Shown: positions 29,164 to 37,547 of the stretch, piece after piece
Position numbering within the stretch: position 1 is the stretch's first letter
How the letters are laid out: each line of letters starts with the position of its first letter
Assembly (NCBI RefSeq): GCF_016863475.1
Contig: NZ_BOOY01000018.1
Location: 214,656 to 278,655, forward strand
DNA: 64,000 bases
Origin: Spirilliplanes yamanashiensis
GTDB lineage: Bacteria > Actinomycetota > Actinomycetes > Mycobacteriales > Micromonosporaceae
Reading direction: 5' to 3'
Translations under genes and position numbers: made by a program
Notes under the pieces: generated by a model
The model's database searches: none
What the model saw: only the letters and a program-made list of their open reading frames with translations
Told to the model about the DNA's origin: nothing

Positions 29164-30645
29164 ATGGCCCGGCCGCTGCTGGACCACGTGGAGGCGGCGG
29201 CCGGACTGGCCGTGTTCGGCGCGGCCGACCCGGCCGCCGGCTCCACCCGGGACGCCCTCGTCCGCGCGGGCGTCCCGGGTCTGCTGGCCGGCGCCGACCC
29301 GACGCTGTGGGGGCCCGCCGCCGAGGCGGGCGCCCGCGGCGCGCTCTCCTTCCTCGACACCCGCGCCGCCCGGCAGCTGCTGCCGCAGCTGGCCGAGCTG
29401 CGCGCCGAGCTGGCCGACCTCGACCGGGTGGTCGTCGCGGCCGCGCCGGGCGCGGCCGAGGCCGCCGAGGCCGTCGCCGGCACCCTGGGCCTGCGGCTCA
29501 CCGTCCTCGCGGGCGCCGGCCCTTCGGCGGTACGCCGGGCGCTGCGCACCGGCCTGCGCCGCACCCTGCTCGTCGTCGCCGGGGCGTCCCCGGCCACCGA
29601 CGCCTGCCTGCGTGTCTTCCTGCGGGCCCTGATCGACGCCGGCACCAGCGCCGCCGAGGCCGGGCGCCACGCCGTCGTGCTGGCCGCCCCCGGCTCGCCG
29701 CTGGCCGAGGAGGCGCTCGCCACCGGGGCGTACCTGCTGCCCGCCGCCGCGCCCACCCGCTTCGCCGGGCTGTCCGCGCACACCCTCGTGCCCGCCGCGC
29801 TGGCCGGCGCCGACGTCGCCGAGCTGCTCGACCAGGCCGAGGCGCTGCTGCCCGCCCTGCGCGGCGACGACGGCAACCCGGGCCTCGCGCTCGGCGCCGC
29901 CCTGGCCGGCGCCCGCGACGCACGCCTCGTGCCCGACGGCTCCGGGCTCGCCGCGCTCGGCGGCTGGCTGGCCCCGCTGCTCGACCGCTGCGGCGCCGGC
30001 AGCGCCGCCCTGGGCGCCGGCGCCACCGGCCCGGCGTTCGGCTACGGCGGCGCGCTGCTGCCCGGCCACGTGCCCGCCGCCCGCACCGCCGCCCACGGCC
30101 CGCTCGGCGCGCAGTTCACCGCCTGGGCGTACGCCGCCGCGCTGGCCGCGCACGTGCGCGGACTGGACCCGTTCGCCGAGCCGGCGCCCGCCCTCGACCT
30201 GTCCCCCGCCGCCGCGCCCGCGTTCACCGAGGGCGCCGTGCGGGTGCACACCGGCAGCGGCGCCGGCGACCTGGCCGGCGCGCTGCGCGACCTGCTCACG
30301 GGCGACGGGCCGGTCACCGTCGGGGCCGTGCTCGACCGGGACGACCACGTGGCCGCCGACGCCCTCGGCCCGCTGCTCGCCGCCGCGTCCGCGCGCCCCG
30401 TCACCCTCGCCTGGGGCGCGGGCGCCACCCGCCGCGGCGCGCTGCTGCAGCTCACCGCCCCGGCGCCCGACGACCTGCCGGTGCCCGGGCGCCCGTACAC
30501 CCTCGGTGGCCTGGAGGCGGCCCTCGCCGCCGGCGACCGGCGGGCCGCGGCCGCCGCCGGGCGCGACGTCCTGCACCTCGACCTGGCCGACCCCGCCGCG
30601 GGGCTGCGCCAGGTCCTCGCCGCAGCGGAAACGTTGCAGGCGTGA
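29164..30645 (+). CDS. Glucose-6-phosphate isomerase-like protein, catalytic motifs degraded
   Basis: Protein of 493 residues at the position occupied by pgi in related operons (typical Pgi about 550). Two segments still match Pgi: TRFAGLSAHTLVPAALAG (about 197-214) corresponds to the GGRFS/SALTAFGLVP region, and GLDPFAEPAP (about 333) to NPFDQP. The usual GGRFS loop reads PTRFAG, the catalytic-Glu segment (QLxAESTGK) is replaced by LLDRCGAGSAALGAG, and no Pgi signature His or C-terminal Lys is obvious. It is very Ala/Gly/Pro rich with few Lys. It is probably a SIS-fold relative that may be inactive or regulatory. Ten bp after tal; zwf follows within 50 bp. Confidence 0.72.
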   Translation: MARPLLDHVEAAAGLAVFGAADPAAGSTRDALVRAGVPGLLAGADPTLWGPAAEAGARGALSFLDTRAARQLLPQLAELRAELADLDRVVVAAAPGAAEAAEAVAGTLGLRLTVLAGAGPSAVRRALRTGLRRTLLVVAGASPATDACLRVFLRALIDAGTSAAEAGRHAVVLAAPGSPLAEEALATGAYLLPAAAPTRFAGLSAHTLVPAALAGADVAELLDQAEALLPALRGDDGNPGLALGAALAGARDARLVPDGSGLAALGGWLAPLLDRCGAGSAALGAGATGPAFGYGGALLPGHVPAARTAAHGPLGAQFTAWAYAAALAAHVRGLDPFAEPAPALDLSPAAAPAFTEGAVRVHTGSGAGDLAGALRDLLTGDGPVTVGAVLDRDDHVAADALGPLLAAASARPVTLAWGAGATRRGALLQLTAPAPDDLPVPGRPYTLGGLEAALAAGDRRAAAAAGRDVLHLDLADPAAGLRQVLAAAETLQA

Positions 30646-30693
30646 CCCTGTCCGTAAACCTGCACGATCGCGAAAAACTGGCAGGATGGAGCC

Positions 30694-32211
30694 GTGGGTA
30701 ATCCGCTTCGCACAGCTCAGGACCGTCGGCTCCCCCGCATCCCGGAGCCCTGTGCCCTGGTCATCTTCGGGGTCACCGGTGACCTCTCCCGGAAGAAGCT
30801 CATCCCGGCCGTGTACGACCTCGCGAACCGAGGTCTGCTGCCCCCGGGCTTCGTGGTGCTCGGCTTCGCCCGGCGCGACTGGGGCGACGGCGACTTCGAG
30901 TCGCTCGCCTACGCCGCGGCCAAGAAGGGCGCCCGCACCCCGTGGCGGGAGGAGGTGTGGCAGCGCCTCGCCTCCCAGTTCGTGTTCGTGCCGGGCTCGT
31001 TCGACGACGACGCCGCGTTCGACCACCTGCACGACACGCTGAACGACCTGCGCGACCGCAACGGCATCGCCGGCAACGTCGCGTTCTACTTCTCCATCCC
31101 GCCGGCGGCGTTCCCGCTGGTGCTCAAGCAGCTCGCCCGCACCGGCATGGCCGACAACGCCAAGTCGGGCGGCTGGCGCCGGGTCGTGGTCGAGAAGCCG
31201 TTCGGCAACGACCTGGCCAGCGCCATGGAGCTCAACCAGCTGGTCGACAGCGTGTTCACCCCGCAGGACGTGTTCCGCATCGACCACTACCTCGGCAAGG
31301 AAACTGTCCAGAACATCCTGGCGCTGCGCTTCGCCAACAACCTGTTCGAGCCCACCTGGAACTCCAAGTACGTGGACTCGGTGCAGATCACCATGGCCGA
31401 GGACGTCGGCATCGGCACCCGGGCCGGCTTCTACGACGCCGCCGGCGCCGCCCGCGACGTGCTGCAGAACCACCTGCTCCAGCTCCTCGCCCTGGTGGCG
31501 ATGGAGGAGCCTACCTCGTTCGACCCCAACGAGATCCGGGCCGAGAAGCTGAAGGTGCTCAAGGCGGTCGCCCTGCCGAAGGACATCGAGCTGGGTTCCG
31601 TGCGCGGGCAGTACCTGGCCGGCTGGGTCGCGGGCGAACGCGCCGTCGGCTACCTGGAGGAGGCGAACATCCCGCCGGACTCCACCACCGAGACCTACGT
31701 CGCCGTCGAGCTGCACATCCAGAACCGCCGGTGGGCGGGCGTGCCGTTCTACGTGCGCTGCGGCAAGCGCATGCCGCGCCGCGTCACCGAGATTGCCGTG
31801 CTGTTCAAGAAGGCGCCGCACCTGCCGTTCAACCCGGCCGACGTCGAGATGCTGGGCAACAACCAGCTCGTCATCCGCGTGCAGCCCGACGAGGGCGTGG
31901 TGCTGAAGTTCGGCTCGAAGGTGCCGGGCACGGCGATGGAGGTCCGCGACATCGCGATGGACTTCCAGTACGGCGAGGCGTTCACCGAGTCCAGCCCCGA
32001 GGCGTACGAGCGGCTGGTCCTCGACGTCCTCATCGGCGACCGCACCCTGTTCCCGGACGCCGCCGAGGTCGAGCAGTCGTGGCGCGTCGTCGACCCGCTC
32101 GAGGACGCGTGGAAGGGCACGACGCCGGAGCCGTACCGCTCGGGCGAATGGGGGCCGCGGGCGGCCGACGAGCTGCTGGCCCGCGAGGGCCGCACGTGGA
32201 GGCGAGCATGA
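30694..32211 (+). CDS. zwf: Glucose-6-phosphate 1-dehydrogenase
   Basis: NADP-linked first enzyme of the oxidative pentose phosphate pathway, 505 residues. The dinucleotide motif is FGVTGDLSRKKL (about 26-37), the active site RIDHYLGKETVQN (about 193-205), and the substrate-binding VEKPFGND is intact. The GTG start is followed by a normal N terminus and lies just after GGATGGAGCC. Activity in actinobacteria often needs the partner OpcA, encoded next. Confidence 0.97.
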   Translation: MGNPLRTAQDRRLPRIPEPCALVIFGVTGDLSRKKLIPAVYDLANRGLLPPGFVVLGFARRDWGDGDFESLAYAAAKKGARTPWREEVWQRLASQFVFVPGSFDDDAAFDHLHDTLNDLRDRNGIAGNVAFYFSIPPAAFPLVLKQLARTGMADNAKSGGWRRVVVEKPFGNDLASAMELNQLVDSVFTPQDVFRIDHYLGKETVQNILALRFANNLFEPTWNSKYVDSVQITMAEDVGIGTRAGFYDAAGAARDVLQNHLLQLLALVAMEEPTSFDPNEIRAEKLKVLKAVALPKDIELGSVRGQYLAGWVAGERAVGYLEEANIPPDSTTETYVAVELHIQNRRWAGVPFYVRCGKRMPRRVTEIAVLFKKAPHLPFNPADVEMLGNNQLVIRVQPDEGVVLKFGSKVPGTAMEVRDIAMDFQYGEAFTESSPEAYERLVLDVLIGDRTLFPDAAEVEQSWRVVDPLEDAWKGTTPEPYRSGEWGPRAADELLAREGRTWRRA

Positions 32212-32356
32212 GCTGCGCCGTCGGCGGCGGCTCCGCCGCCGCGGGCCCGCCCGCCTTCCTGCCGCCCTGTAGCCGCCAGTCGCTGCGGTCGCTGCGCTCC
32301 CTCCGCTTGGTGGCGGCTGCGGGCGGCGGCGGACGAGCCATTGTTTGGGGGAACCG
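32212..32356. repeat. zwf-opcA intergenic imperfect palindrome (REP-like)
   Basis: The 145-bp spacer is full of nested inverted repeats. CGGCGGCGG pairs with CCGCCGCCG (32222-32241). A larger palindrome spans 32261-32327: GCCGCCC-TGT-AGCCGCCA, about 32 bases of loop, TGGCGGCT-GC-GGGCGGC. The loop contains a 9-bp direct repeat GTCGCTGCG twice (32279-32296). GC-rich hairpins with GTCGCTGCGCTCC cores are frequent repetitive units in actinomycete genomes as recalled. It could stabilise or terminate the upstream mRNA. The opcA ribosome site GGGGGAA (32347-32353) follows. Confidence 0.55.
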
Positions 32357-33373
32357 ATGATCGGACTGTGGGACACAACTGGCAACGAGGTCGTCAAGGC
32401 GCTGGCGGCCGAGCGGCGCAGCGCCGGCGGGGTGGCCAGCGGGCTGGCCCTGTCGCTGATCGCGGTGGTCGAGGAGCGCAAGGTGCGCGAGGCGGAGGCC
32501 GCGGCGACGATCGCCGCCGCCGCCCACCCGTGCCGGGTGCTCATCGTCGTGCGCTCCGACCTGGACGGTCGCAGCCGGCTCGACGCGGAGATCGTCGTCG
32601 GCGGCCGCCTGGGCCCGGCCGAGGCCGTCGTCATGCGCATGTACGGCCGCCTCGCGCTGCACGCCGAGTCCGTGGTGATGCCGCTGCTGGCGCCGGACGT
32701 GCCGGTCGTCACCTGGTGGCACAGCGAGCCGCCGGAGACCATCGCCAACGACTTCCTCGGCATCGTCGCCGACCGGCGCATCACCGACTCGGCGCAGGCC
32801 GCCGACCCGGTGGCCGCGCTGAAGCGCCGCGCCGAGGACTACGCCCCGGGCGACACCGACCTGACGTGGACCCGCATCACGCTGTGGCGCACGCTGGTCG
32901 CCGGCGCGTTCGACACCACCGAGGAGACGGTCGTGGGCGCCACCATCGTGGCCCCGCCGTCGGACCCCACGGCCGCGCTCATGGCGGGCTGGCTGGCCGC
33001 CCGGCTCGGCATCACGCCGGTGCTGGAGCCCACCGACCAGTGGCCGCGCATGCGGTCGGTGCAGCTGCAGTGCGCCAACGGCGACTGCGTGACGGTCACC
33101 CGCGAGGAGGGCACGGCGCTGTTCAGCCGCACCGGCCAGGAGGACCGGTACATGCCGCTGCCGCGCCGCCCCGTCGGCGACGAGCTGGCCGAGGAGCTGC
33201 GCCGGCTCGACCCGGACCAGATCTACAGCGAGGCGCTGGGCGCCCTGGCCGGCATCAAGCACCTGGAGTCGCGGCCGCCGCAGCGGGTGCACATCTGGCG
33301 CGACCCGGCGCAGGCGCAGCGGGCCGAGGCTCCCGTGGGGGCGTACGCGGGTCCCGGCGGGCGGGCCGTCTAG
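32357..33373 (+). CDS. opcA: Glucose-6-phosphate dehydrogenase assembly protein OpcA
   Basis: Protein of 338 residues, an actinobacterial and cyanobacterial partner that activates or assembles Zwf. MIGLWDTTGNEVVKALAAER at the N terminus and VVTWWHSEPP plus DTDLTWTRITLWR in the middle are OpcA signatures. The ATG follows GGGGGAA. It lies between zwf and pgl, as usual. No membrane segment or redox motif other than the cysteines in LQCANGDCVTV (about 240), which could take part in redox control by analogy with cyanobacterial OpcA. Confidence 0.94.
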   Translation: MIGLWDTTGNEVVKALAAERRSAGGVASGLALSLIAVVEERKVREAEAAATIAAAAHPCRVLIVVRSDLDGRSRLDAEIVVGGRLGPAEAVVMRMYGRLALHAESVVMPLLAPDVPVVTWWHSEPPETIANDFLGIVADRRITDSAQAADPVAALKRRAEDYAPGDTDLTWTRITLWRTLVAGAFDTTEETVVGATIVAPPSDPTAALMAGWLAARLGITPVLEPTDQWPRMRSVQLQCANGDCVTVTREEGTALFSRTGQEDRYMPLPRRPVGDELAEELRRLDPDQIYSEALGALAGIKHLESRPPQRVHIWRDPAQAQRAEAPVGAYAGPGGRAV

Positions 33374-33403
33374 GCTCGACGGAGCCGATCTTGTAGGAGT
33401 GTC

Positions 33404-34177
33404 GTGACCGAGACCAGTGTGGTGGTGCACGCCGACGCGGGCGTGCTGGCGTCGGCGGTGGCCGCCCGGCTGATCGTGAAGATCATCGACGCGCAGGCGG
33501 AGCGCGGGTGGGCCAGCGTCGTGCTCACCGGCGGGCGCATCGCCGCCGCCATGCAGCGCGCCGTGCTGGAGCTGCCCGCCCGCGACGCCGTCGACTGGTC
33601 CAGGGTGGACCTGTGGTGGGGCGACGAGCGGTTCCTGCCGGCCGGCCACGCCGACCGCAACGAGACCCAGGCCCGCGAGGCGCTGCTCGACAAGCTGCCG
33701 CTGGACCCGGCGCGCGTGCACGCCATGCCGCCGTCGGACGGCCCGGACGGCGACGACCCCGACGCGGCCGCCGCCCGCTACGCGGCCGCGCTGGCCGCCG
33801 CCGCGAAGCCCGGGCACGCCGAGCTGCCCCACTTCGACGTGCTCATGCTGGGCGTCGGCGAGGACGGCCACGTGGCGTCCATCTTCCCGGAGCACCCCAC
33901 CGCGTACGTGGTGGACGGCACCACGATGGCCGTGCGCAACAGCCCGAAGCCGCCGCCCACCCGGGTCAGCCTGACCATGCCGGCGATCACCACCGCCGAG
34001 GAGGTGTGGCTCATCGCGGCCGGCGCCGACAAGGCCGCCTCGGTGGGCATGGCGATCGAGGGCGCCGGGCCGGTGCAGCTGCCCGCGGCGGGCGCCACGG
34101 GCGTCGACCGCACCCTGTGGCTGCTCGACCAGGCCGCCGCCGCGCACGTCAAGCGGGGGCACCGCAGCCTCCGCTAG
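33404..34177 (+). CDS. pgl: 6-phosphogluconolactonase
   Basis: Enzyme of 257 residues that hydrolyses 6-phosphogluconolactone after Zwf. Motifs: VVLTGGRIAAAM (about 40), WWGDERFLPAGHADRNE and the DevB signature LGVGEDGHVASIFPEHP (about 145-160) with the catalytic His. Note GG in TGGRIA where many homologues read TGGxTP. A GTG start follows TAGGAGTGTC. It closes the pentose phosphate block. Confidence 0.94.
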   Translation: MTETSVVVHADAGVLASAVAARLIVKIIDAQAERGWASVVLTGGRIAAAMQRAVLELPARDAVDWSRVDLWWGDERFLPAGHADRNETQAREALLDKLPLDPARVHAMPPSDGPDGDDPDAAAARYAAALAAAAKPGHAELPHFDVLMLGVGEDGHVASIFPEHPTAYVVDGTTMAVRNSPKPPPTRVSLTMPAITTAEEVWLIAAGADKAASVGMAIEGAGPVQLPAAGATGVDRTLWLLDQAAAAHVKRGHRSLR

Positions 34178-34232
34178 GTTCCGGAACCGCCGGCGCCAGC
34201 CATCGCCGTCCATCTCTGCCTAGGCTCGCGGC

Positions 34233-34859
34233 GTGCCTCTCAAGATCAGGCCGTACCGGCCCGCCGACATGCCCGCCGTCTACGACATCTGCGTCCGCAC
34301 CGCCGACGGCGGCGCCGACGCGCGCGGCACGTACTCGTCCGACCTGCTCATGGGCGACATCTTCGCGGCCCCGTACGCCACGGCCGAGCCCCGGCACACC
34401 CACCTGCTGGACGACGGCGCCGGCCGCCCGGTGGGCTACATCCTCGGCACCGCCGACACGGCCGCCTTCGTCACCTGGTTCCGCGACACCTGGCTGCCCG
34501 TCACCGCGCTGCGCTACCCCGCCCCCGCCGACCCGCCGGTCACCGCCGACGACCCGATGCTCGCCCTGCTCCACCACCCGGAGCGGATGCTCGTGCCCGA
34601 GCTGGCCGACTACCCCGCCCACCTGCACATCGACGTGCTGCCCGAGTACCAGGGCCAGGGCTGGGGCCGCGCCCTGATGGCGGCGTTCCTCGACGGCCTG
34701 CGCGCCGACGGCATCGACCGGGTCCACCTGGGCATGCTGTCGTCCAACCACCAGGCCCGCGCCTTCTACGACCGCCTGGGCTTCCACGAGATCCCCGTGC
34801 CGGGCGAGACCGCCCCGGTCACGTTCCTGGGCCGCGCCACCACGCCCCTCACGGCCTGA
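34233..34859 (+). CDS. GNAT-family N-acetyltransferase
   Basis: Acetyl-CoA-dependent acyltransferase of 208 residues. The acetyl-CoA loop is QGQGWGRALM (about 139-148), preceded by LHIDVLPEYQ (motif A strand), and SSNHQARAFYDRLGFHE (about 170-186) is motif B. The acceptor is unknown; the form resembles spermidine- or protein-directed GNATs such as OGA-type histone acetylases. The GTG start is separated by 55 bp from pgl; it may be read through from the operon. The last 11 bp overlap the convergent DinB-like gene. Confidence 0.87.
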   Translation: MPLKIRPYRPADMPAVYDICVRTADGGADARGTYSSDLLMGDIFAAPYATAEPRHTHLLDDGAGRPVGYILGTADTAAFVTWFRDTWLPVTALRYPAPADPPVTADDPMLALLHHPERMLVPELADYPAHLHIDVLPEYQGQGWGRALMAAFLDGLRADGIDRVHLGMLSSNHQARAFYDRLGFHEIPVPGETAPVTFLGRATTPLTA

Positions 34860-35397
34860 CGGTCCACCGCCACGACCCGCCCGCCCCGACCCGCCCGGTG
34901 TGCCGCAACAGCACGTCGGCCGGGTCGCCGGGCGGCGCCCCCGGCACCAGCCGCCCCACCACCCCGGCGGCGAGCGCCTCCGGCGGCCGCCACGCCACCC
35001 CGAGCCCCGCGACGACGTCATGGGTGTGCACGAGCACCTCGGCCACCCCGAGCGCCGCGAACCCACCGACGTCACACGGCCCGAAGTGCCACGCCCGCAG
35101 GCCGTCCGGCGCGGCCCGCAACGCCGCGACCAGCAACCCGCCGCACGCGGCCACCACCCGCAGCACCTCCCCCACCGCGGCATCCGGCCGCACAACCAGG
35201 TCCATCGGCAGGTACGCGTCCCGCGGGGCGCCCGCCACCTGCCCCGCGTAGGCGAGCAGGTCGTGCGCGACGTGGGCGGCGGTGTCCCGGCAGCTCCAGT
35301 CGAGCGTGCCGGCGGGGACGGACCAGTCGAGGTGGATGTGGGGTGTCAGCACCCGGGTCAGCTCGGCGACGGCAGTCGCCACGTCGTCGGCATCCAC
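34849..35397 (-). CDS. DinB/maleylpyruvate-isomerase N-like protein
   Basis: Four-helix-bundle protein of 182 residues related to mycothiol-dependent maleylpyruvate isomerase and DinB. The metal-binding histidines are in TAAHVAHDLLAYAGQ (about 40-54) and VLVHTHDVV (about 124-132), with LDWSCRDT before them, as in the TIGR03083 group. Probable thiol-dependent enzyme that uses mycothiol as cofactor; substrate unknown. The GTG start is chosen to include the first helix. Another family member is encoded at 52032, so the window holds two. Confidence 0.8.
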   Translation of the reverse strand: MDADDVATAVAELTRVLTPHIHLDWSVPAGTLDWSCRDTAAHVAHDLLAYAGQVAGAPRDAYLPMDLVVRPDAAVGEVLRVVAACGGLLVAALRAAPDGLRAWHFGPCDVGGFAALGVAEVLVHTHDVVAGLGVAWRPPEALAAGVVGRLVPGAPPGDPADVLLRHTGRVGAGGSWRWTVRP

Positions 35398-35921
35398 CCG
35401 GGCATGGTCCCACGGCGCCGGCCGGGCAGCCGCCTGCCGGGCCTGTGCGGTCCGATCAGCTGCGGACCGGAGGCTGCTGCCGCCAGATTTCGCGGTAGCG
35501 GGTCACACCCCCCGGGTGCCCCGGCCCGGGCGGCCATGGGCAGCTCCATACGGACCCACGCCGCGCTGCGCCCGGCTGCGGTCCACCCCGCCATGCGACG
35601 GTGCCAGCCTCCAGGCCGCGGCCCTAGACGCCAGGGCCGCGGTTCCACCCGCCAGGGCGCGGTCCCACCCGCCGGGCCGGGGTCCCACCCGCCAGCCCGG
35701 GGTCCCACCCGCCAGCCCGGGGTCCCACCCGCCAGCCCGGGGTCAAGGCGGCCGGAGGCAGCCGCCCTCATGGGCCCCACGCCGGGCCGTGGGGCGATGG
35801 TTGATCCCGCCACCGCAGATCCAACCCGACGGGCCGCAGATACCGGCCCGCGGCCGAAGATCCCTGACCGCCGCGATGGACCCGGCGCACGCCGACGAAG
35901 GCGTCCGTGTGCCGGCCGGGG
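35398..35921. other. Non-coding spacer with minisatellite, no gene seen
   Basis: Over 500 bp between the DinB-like gene and the 3' end of rbpA. Open frames here are low-complexity (Pro-Gly-Trp or Pro-Ala runs produced by the DNA repeats) and have no proper start or ribosome site, so none is called. The main structure is the 20-bp tandem repeat described separately; related degenerate copies seem to extend upstream to about 35600. Confidence 0.6.
35621..35740. repeat. 20-bp tandem repeat (minisatellite), about six units
   Basis: The unit GGTCCCACCCGCCAGCCCGG occurs three times perfectly (35681-35700, 35701-35720, 35721-35740), preceded by two near copies (35641-35660, 35661-35680) and one more degenerate copy (35621-35640). 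Tandem arrays of this kind expand and contract by slippage. It lies between convergent-free spacer edges and outside any gene. No protein-binding motif is recognised. Confidence 0.9.
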
Positions 35922-36266
35922 TCAGTCGCGGCCGCGGCGCTGGCGGACCTTGGCGAGCGCCTCGGCCAGGATCGCCTCGCCGTCCTCCGCGGAGCGCCGC
36001 TCCTTCACGTACGCCAGGTGGGTCTTGTACGGTTCCGCGCGCGACTTCCCCGGCGGGTTCGCCGGGTCCAGGCCGGCGGGCTGGCCGCAGCGGGTGCAGT
36101 CCCATACCTCGGGCGTGTCGGCGTCGGCGGCGAGGAGGATCTCCAGCTCGTGGCCGCGCGCGCAGAAGTAGGTGACGGTGCGGCGGGGGGCGGGTTCGGA
36201 GCGTTCGGTGAACCGCATCGGGCTGGATCCGACGCGGCTGCCGCGGATGGCGCTGCTACCGGACAC
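35922..36266 (-). CDS. rbpA: RNA polymerase-binding protein RbpA
   Basis: Actinobacterial transcription factor of 114 residues that binds principal sigma factors and stabilises open complexes. Zinc-type ligands Cys35, His39, Cys57 and Cys60 (YFCARGHELE, DCTRCGQPA) mark the core domain. The basic linker SRAEPYKTHLAYVKERRS and the C-terminal sigma-interacting helix (EDGEAILAEALAKVRQRR) follow. The GTG is preceded by GACAGGAGTGACC, a strong ribosome site that fixes the start. A terminator for secG stands just upstream, so rbpA probably has its own promoter; TACACT on the minus strand (36345-36340) is a weak -10 candidate. Confidence 0.94.
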   Translation of the reverse strand: MSGSSAIRGSRVGSSPMRFTERSEPAPRRTVTYFCARGHELEILLAADADTPEVWDCTRCGQPAGLDPANPPGKSRAEPYKTHLAYVKERRSAEDGEAILAEALAKVRQRRGRD

Positions 36267-36301
36267 GGCGGTCACTCCTGTCGTCGGGGACACAATCAGA
36301 C

Positions 36302-36336
36302 GAAAAAGTACGCGCGGCCCGCAAACGGACCGCGCG
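36302..36336 (-). terminator. Intrinsic terminator after secG
   Basis: On the minus strand an 11-bp GC-rich stem (one mismatch; arms 36326-36336 and 36311-36321) with a TTTG loop is followed directly by TACTTTTTCG. This is a textbook Rho-independent terminator, about 50 bp beyond the secG stop and upstream of rbpA. It should end the gap-pgk-tpiA-secG transcript. If a promoter upstream of it also served rbpA, the same hairpin would act as an attenuator. Confidence 0.8.
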
Positions 36337-36388
36337 CAGAGTGTACGACGACGGGACGGGAAGCCACAGCCCCGCTCTGGTACCGGGA

Positions 36389-36643
36389 TCAGCCCTGCTG
36401 GGCGAGCTTGAGCCAGAGGCCGAGGCCGACGATGCAGGCGAACCAGATGACGCCCACCAGGACGGTGTAGCGGTCGAGGTTCTTCTCGGCCACGGAGGAG
36501 CCGGCGAGGCTGGACGTGACGCCGCCGCCGAACATGCTCGACATGCCGCCGCCCTTGCCCCGGTGCAGCAGCACGAGCAGGGTGAGCAGGATGCTGCTGA
36601 TGACCAGCAGCACGACCAACGTGTAGGCGAAACCGATCGGCAT
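36389..36643 (-). CDS. secG: Preprotein translocase subunit SecG
   Basis: Small membrane protein of 84 residues, part of the SecYEG channel. Two hydrophobic helices (about 5-25 and 60-78) flank the conserved loop LLHRGKGGGMSSMFGGG. The ATG follows GAGGACTGACCCACACC. It is the last gene of the gap-pgk-tpiA-secG group, the usual actinobacterial place. A strong hairpin in the tpiA-secG spacer and a terminator after it suggest regulated read-through. Confidence 0.95.
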   Translation of the reverse strand: MPIGFAYTLVVLLVISSILLTLLVLLHRGKGGGMSSMFGGGVTSSLAGSSVAEKNLDRYTVLVGVIWFACIVGLGLWLKLAQQG

Positions 36644-36707
36644 GGTGTGGGTCAGTCCTCTCAGAGCCGGGGCGTGACAAGAATAGCGGGCACCCCGGAC
36701 AGGCGGT

Positions 36708-36742
36708 GCCCGCCCCCGCGCCCGGGTGGGGCGGGGGCGGGC
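36708..36742 (-). repeat. 12-bp perfect hairpin between tpiA and secG
   Basis: GCCCGCCCCCGC (36708-36719) and GCGGGGGCGGGC (36731-36742) form a perfect 12-bp stem with an 11-base loop, just after the tpiA stop. No U-run follows on the minus strand, so it is not a standard terminator. It may be a processing or mRNA-stability element that sets the secG level apart from that of the glycolytic genes. Confidence 0.55.
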
Positions 36743-36750
36743 GTCCCGGC

Positions 36751-37542
36751 TCAGCGGGCGACGTGCTCCTGGTAGCGGCAGATGGACGCGAACTCCTCCG
36801 CGTCCAGGCTGGCGCCGCCGATGAGCGCGCCGTCGACGTCCGGCTGCGCCATGATCGCGGCGATGTTGGCCGCCTTCACGGAGCCGCCGTACTGGATGCG
36901 GACGGCGTCGGCCGTCTCCTTGCCGTACTTCTCGACCAGGCGGGCGCGGACGGCGCCGCACACCTCCTGGGCGTTCTCCGGCGTGGCGGTCTTGCCGGTG
37001 CCGATGGCCCAGACCGGCTCGTACGCGATGACGATCTTCTGGACCTGCTCGGCGGTGAGCCCGTCGAGGGCGTTGTCGAGCTGGCTGCAGCAGTGGCCCA
37101 CGTGGCCGACGGCCTCGCGGACCTCCAGGCCCTCGCCGATGCAGAGGATCGGGGTGAGCCCGTTGGCGAGGGCCGCCTTCACCTTCTTGTTGACCAGCGC
37201 GTCGTCCTCGTTGTGGTACTCGCGGCGCTCGGAGTGGCCGATGACCACGTAGGTGCAGCCGAGCTTCGCCAGCATGGCGCCGGAGATCTCGCCGGTGTAC
37301 GCGCCGGACGCGTACGCGGAGATGTCCTGCGCGCCGTACCGGATGGCCAGCTTGTCGCCGTCCACCAGGGTCTGCACGGAGCGCAGGTCGGTGAACGGCG
37401 GCAGGACGACGGCCTCGACCTCGTTGAGCTGCTGCTCGGTGAGGCTGAAGGCCAGCTTCTGCACGAGCTGGATGGCCTCGAGGTGGTTCAGGTTCATCTT
37501 CCAGTTGCCGGCCATGATCGGCCGGCGGACGGTGTCAGCCAT
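36751..37542 (-). CDS. tpiA: Triosephosphate isomerase
   Basis: Glycolytic enzyme of 263 residues. NWKMN carries the active-site Asn/Lys (about 13-17), VIGHSERR the catalytic His, and [17 protein letters not shown] the catalytic Glu and loop 6. [13 protein letters not shown] binds phosphate. Length is a few residues above the typical 250-255, common in actinobacteria. Only 5 bp separate it from the pgk stop, so it is in the same operon. Confidence 0.97.
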   Translation of the reverse strand: MADTVRRPIMAGNWKMNLNHLEAIQLVQKLAFSLTEQQLNEVEAVVLPPFTDLRSVQTLVDGDKLAIRYGAQDISAYASGAYTGEISGAMLAKLGCTYVVIGHSERREYHNEDDALVNKKVKAALANGLTPILCIGEGLEVREAVGHVGHCCSQLDNALDGLTAEQVQKIVIAYEPVWAIGTGKTATPENAQEVCGAVRARLVEKYGKETADAVRIQYGGSVKAANIAAIMAQPDVDGALIGGASLDAEEFASICRYQEHVAR

Positions 37543-37547
37543 GACTC

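Noticed and set aside
25818..30026. 1402-codon minus-strand open frame across tkt, tal and the pgi-like gene
   Set aside because: Shadow of the plus-strand genes; it has no start context and no recognisable domain.
35358..35813. Minus-strand frame of 151 codons through the 20-bp repeat
   Set aside because: It is low-complexity Gly/Pro/Trp sequence made by the DNA repeat, overlaps the start of the DinB-like gene, and has no ribosome site.
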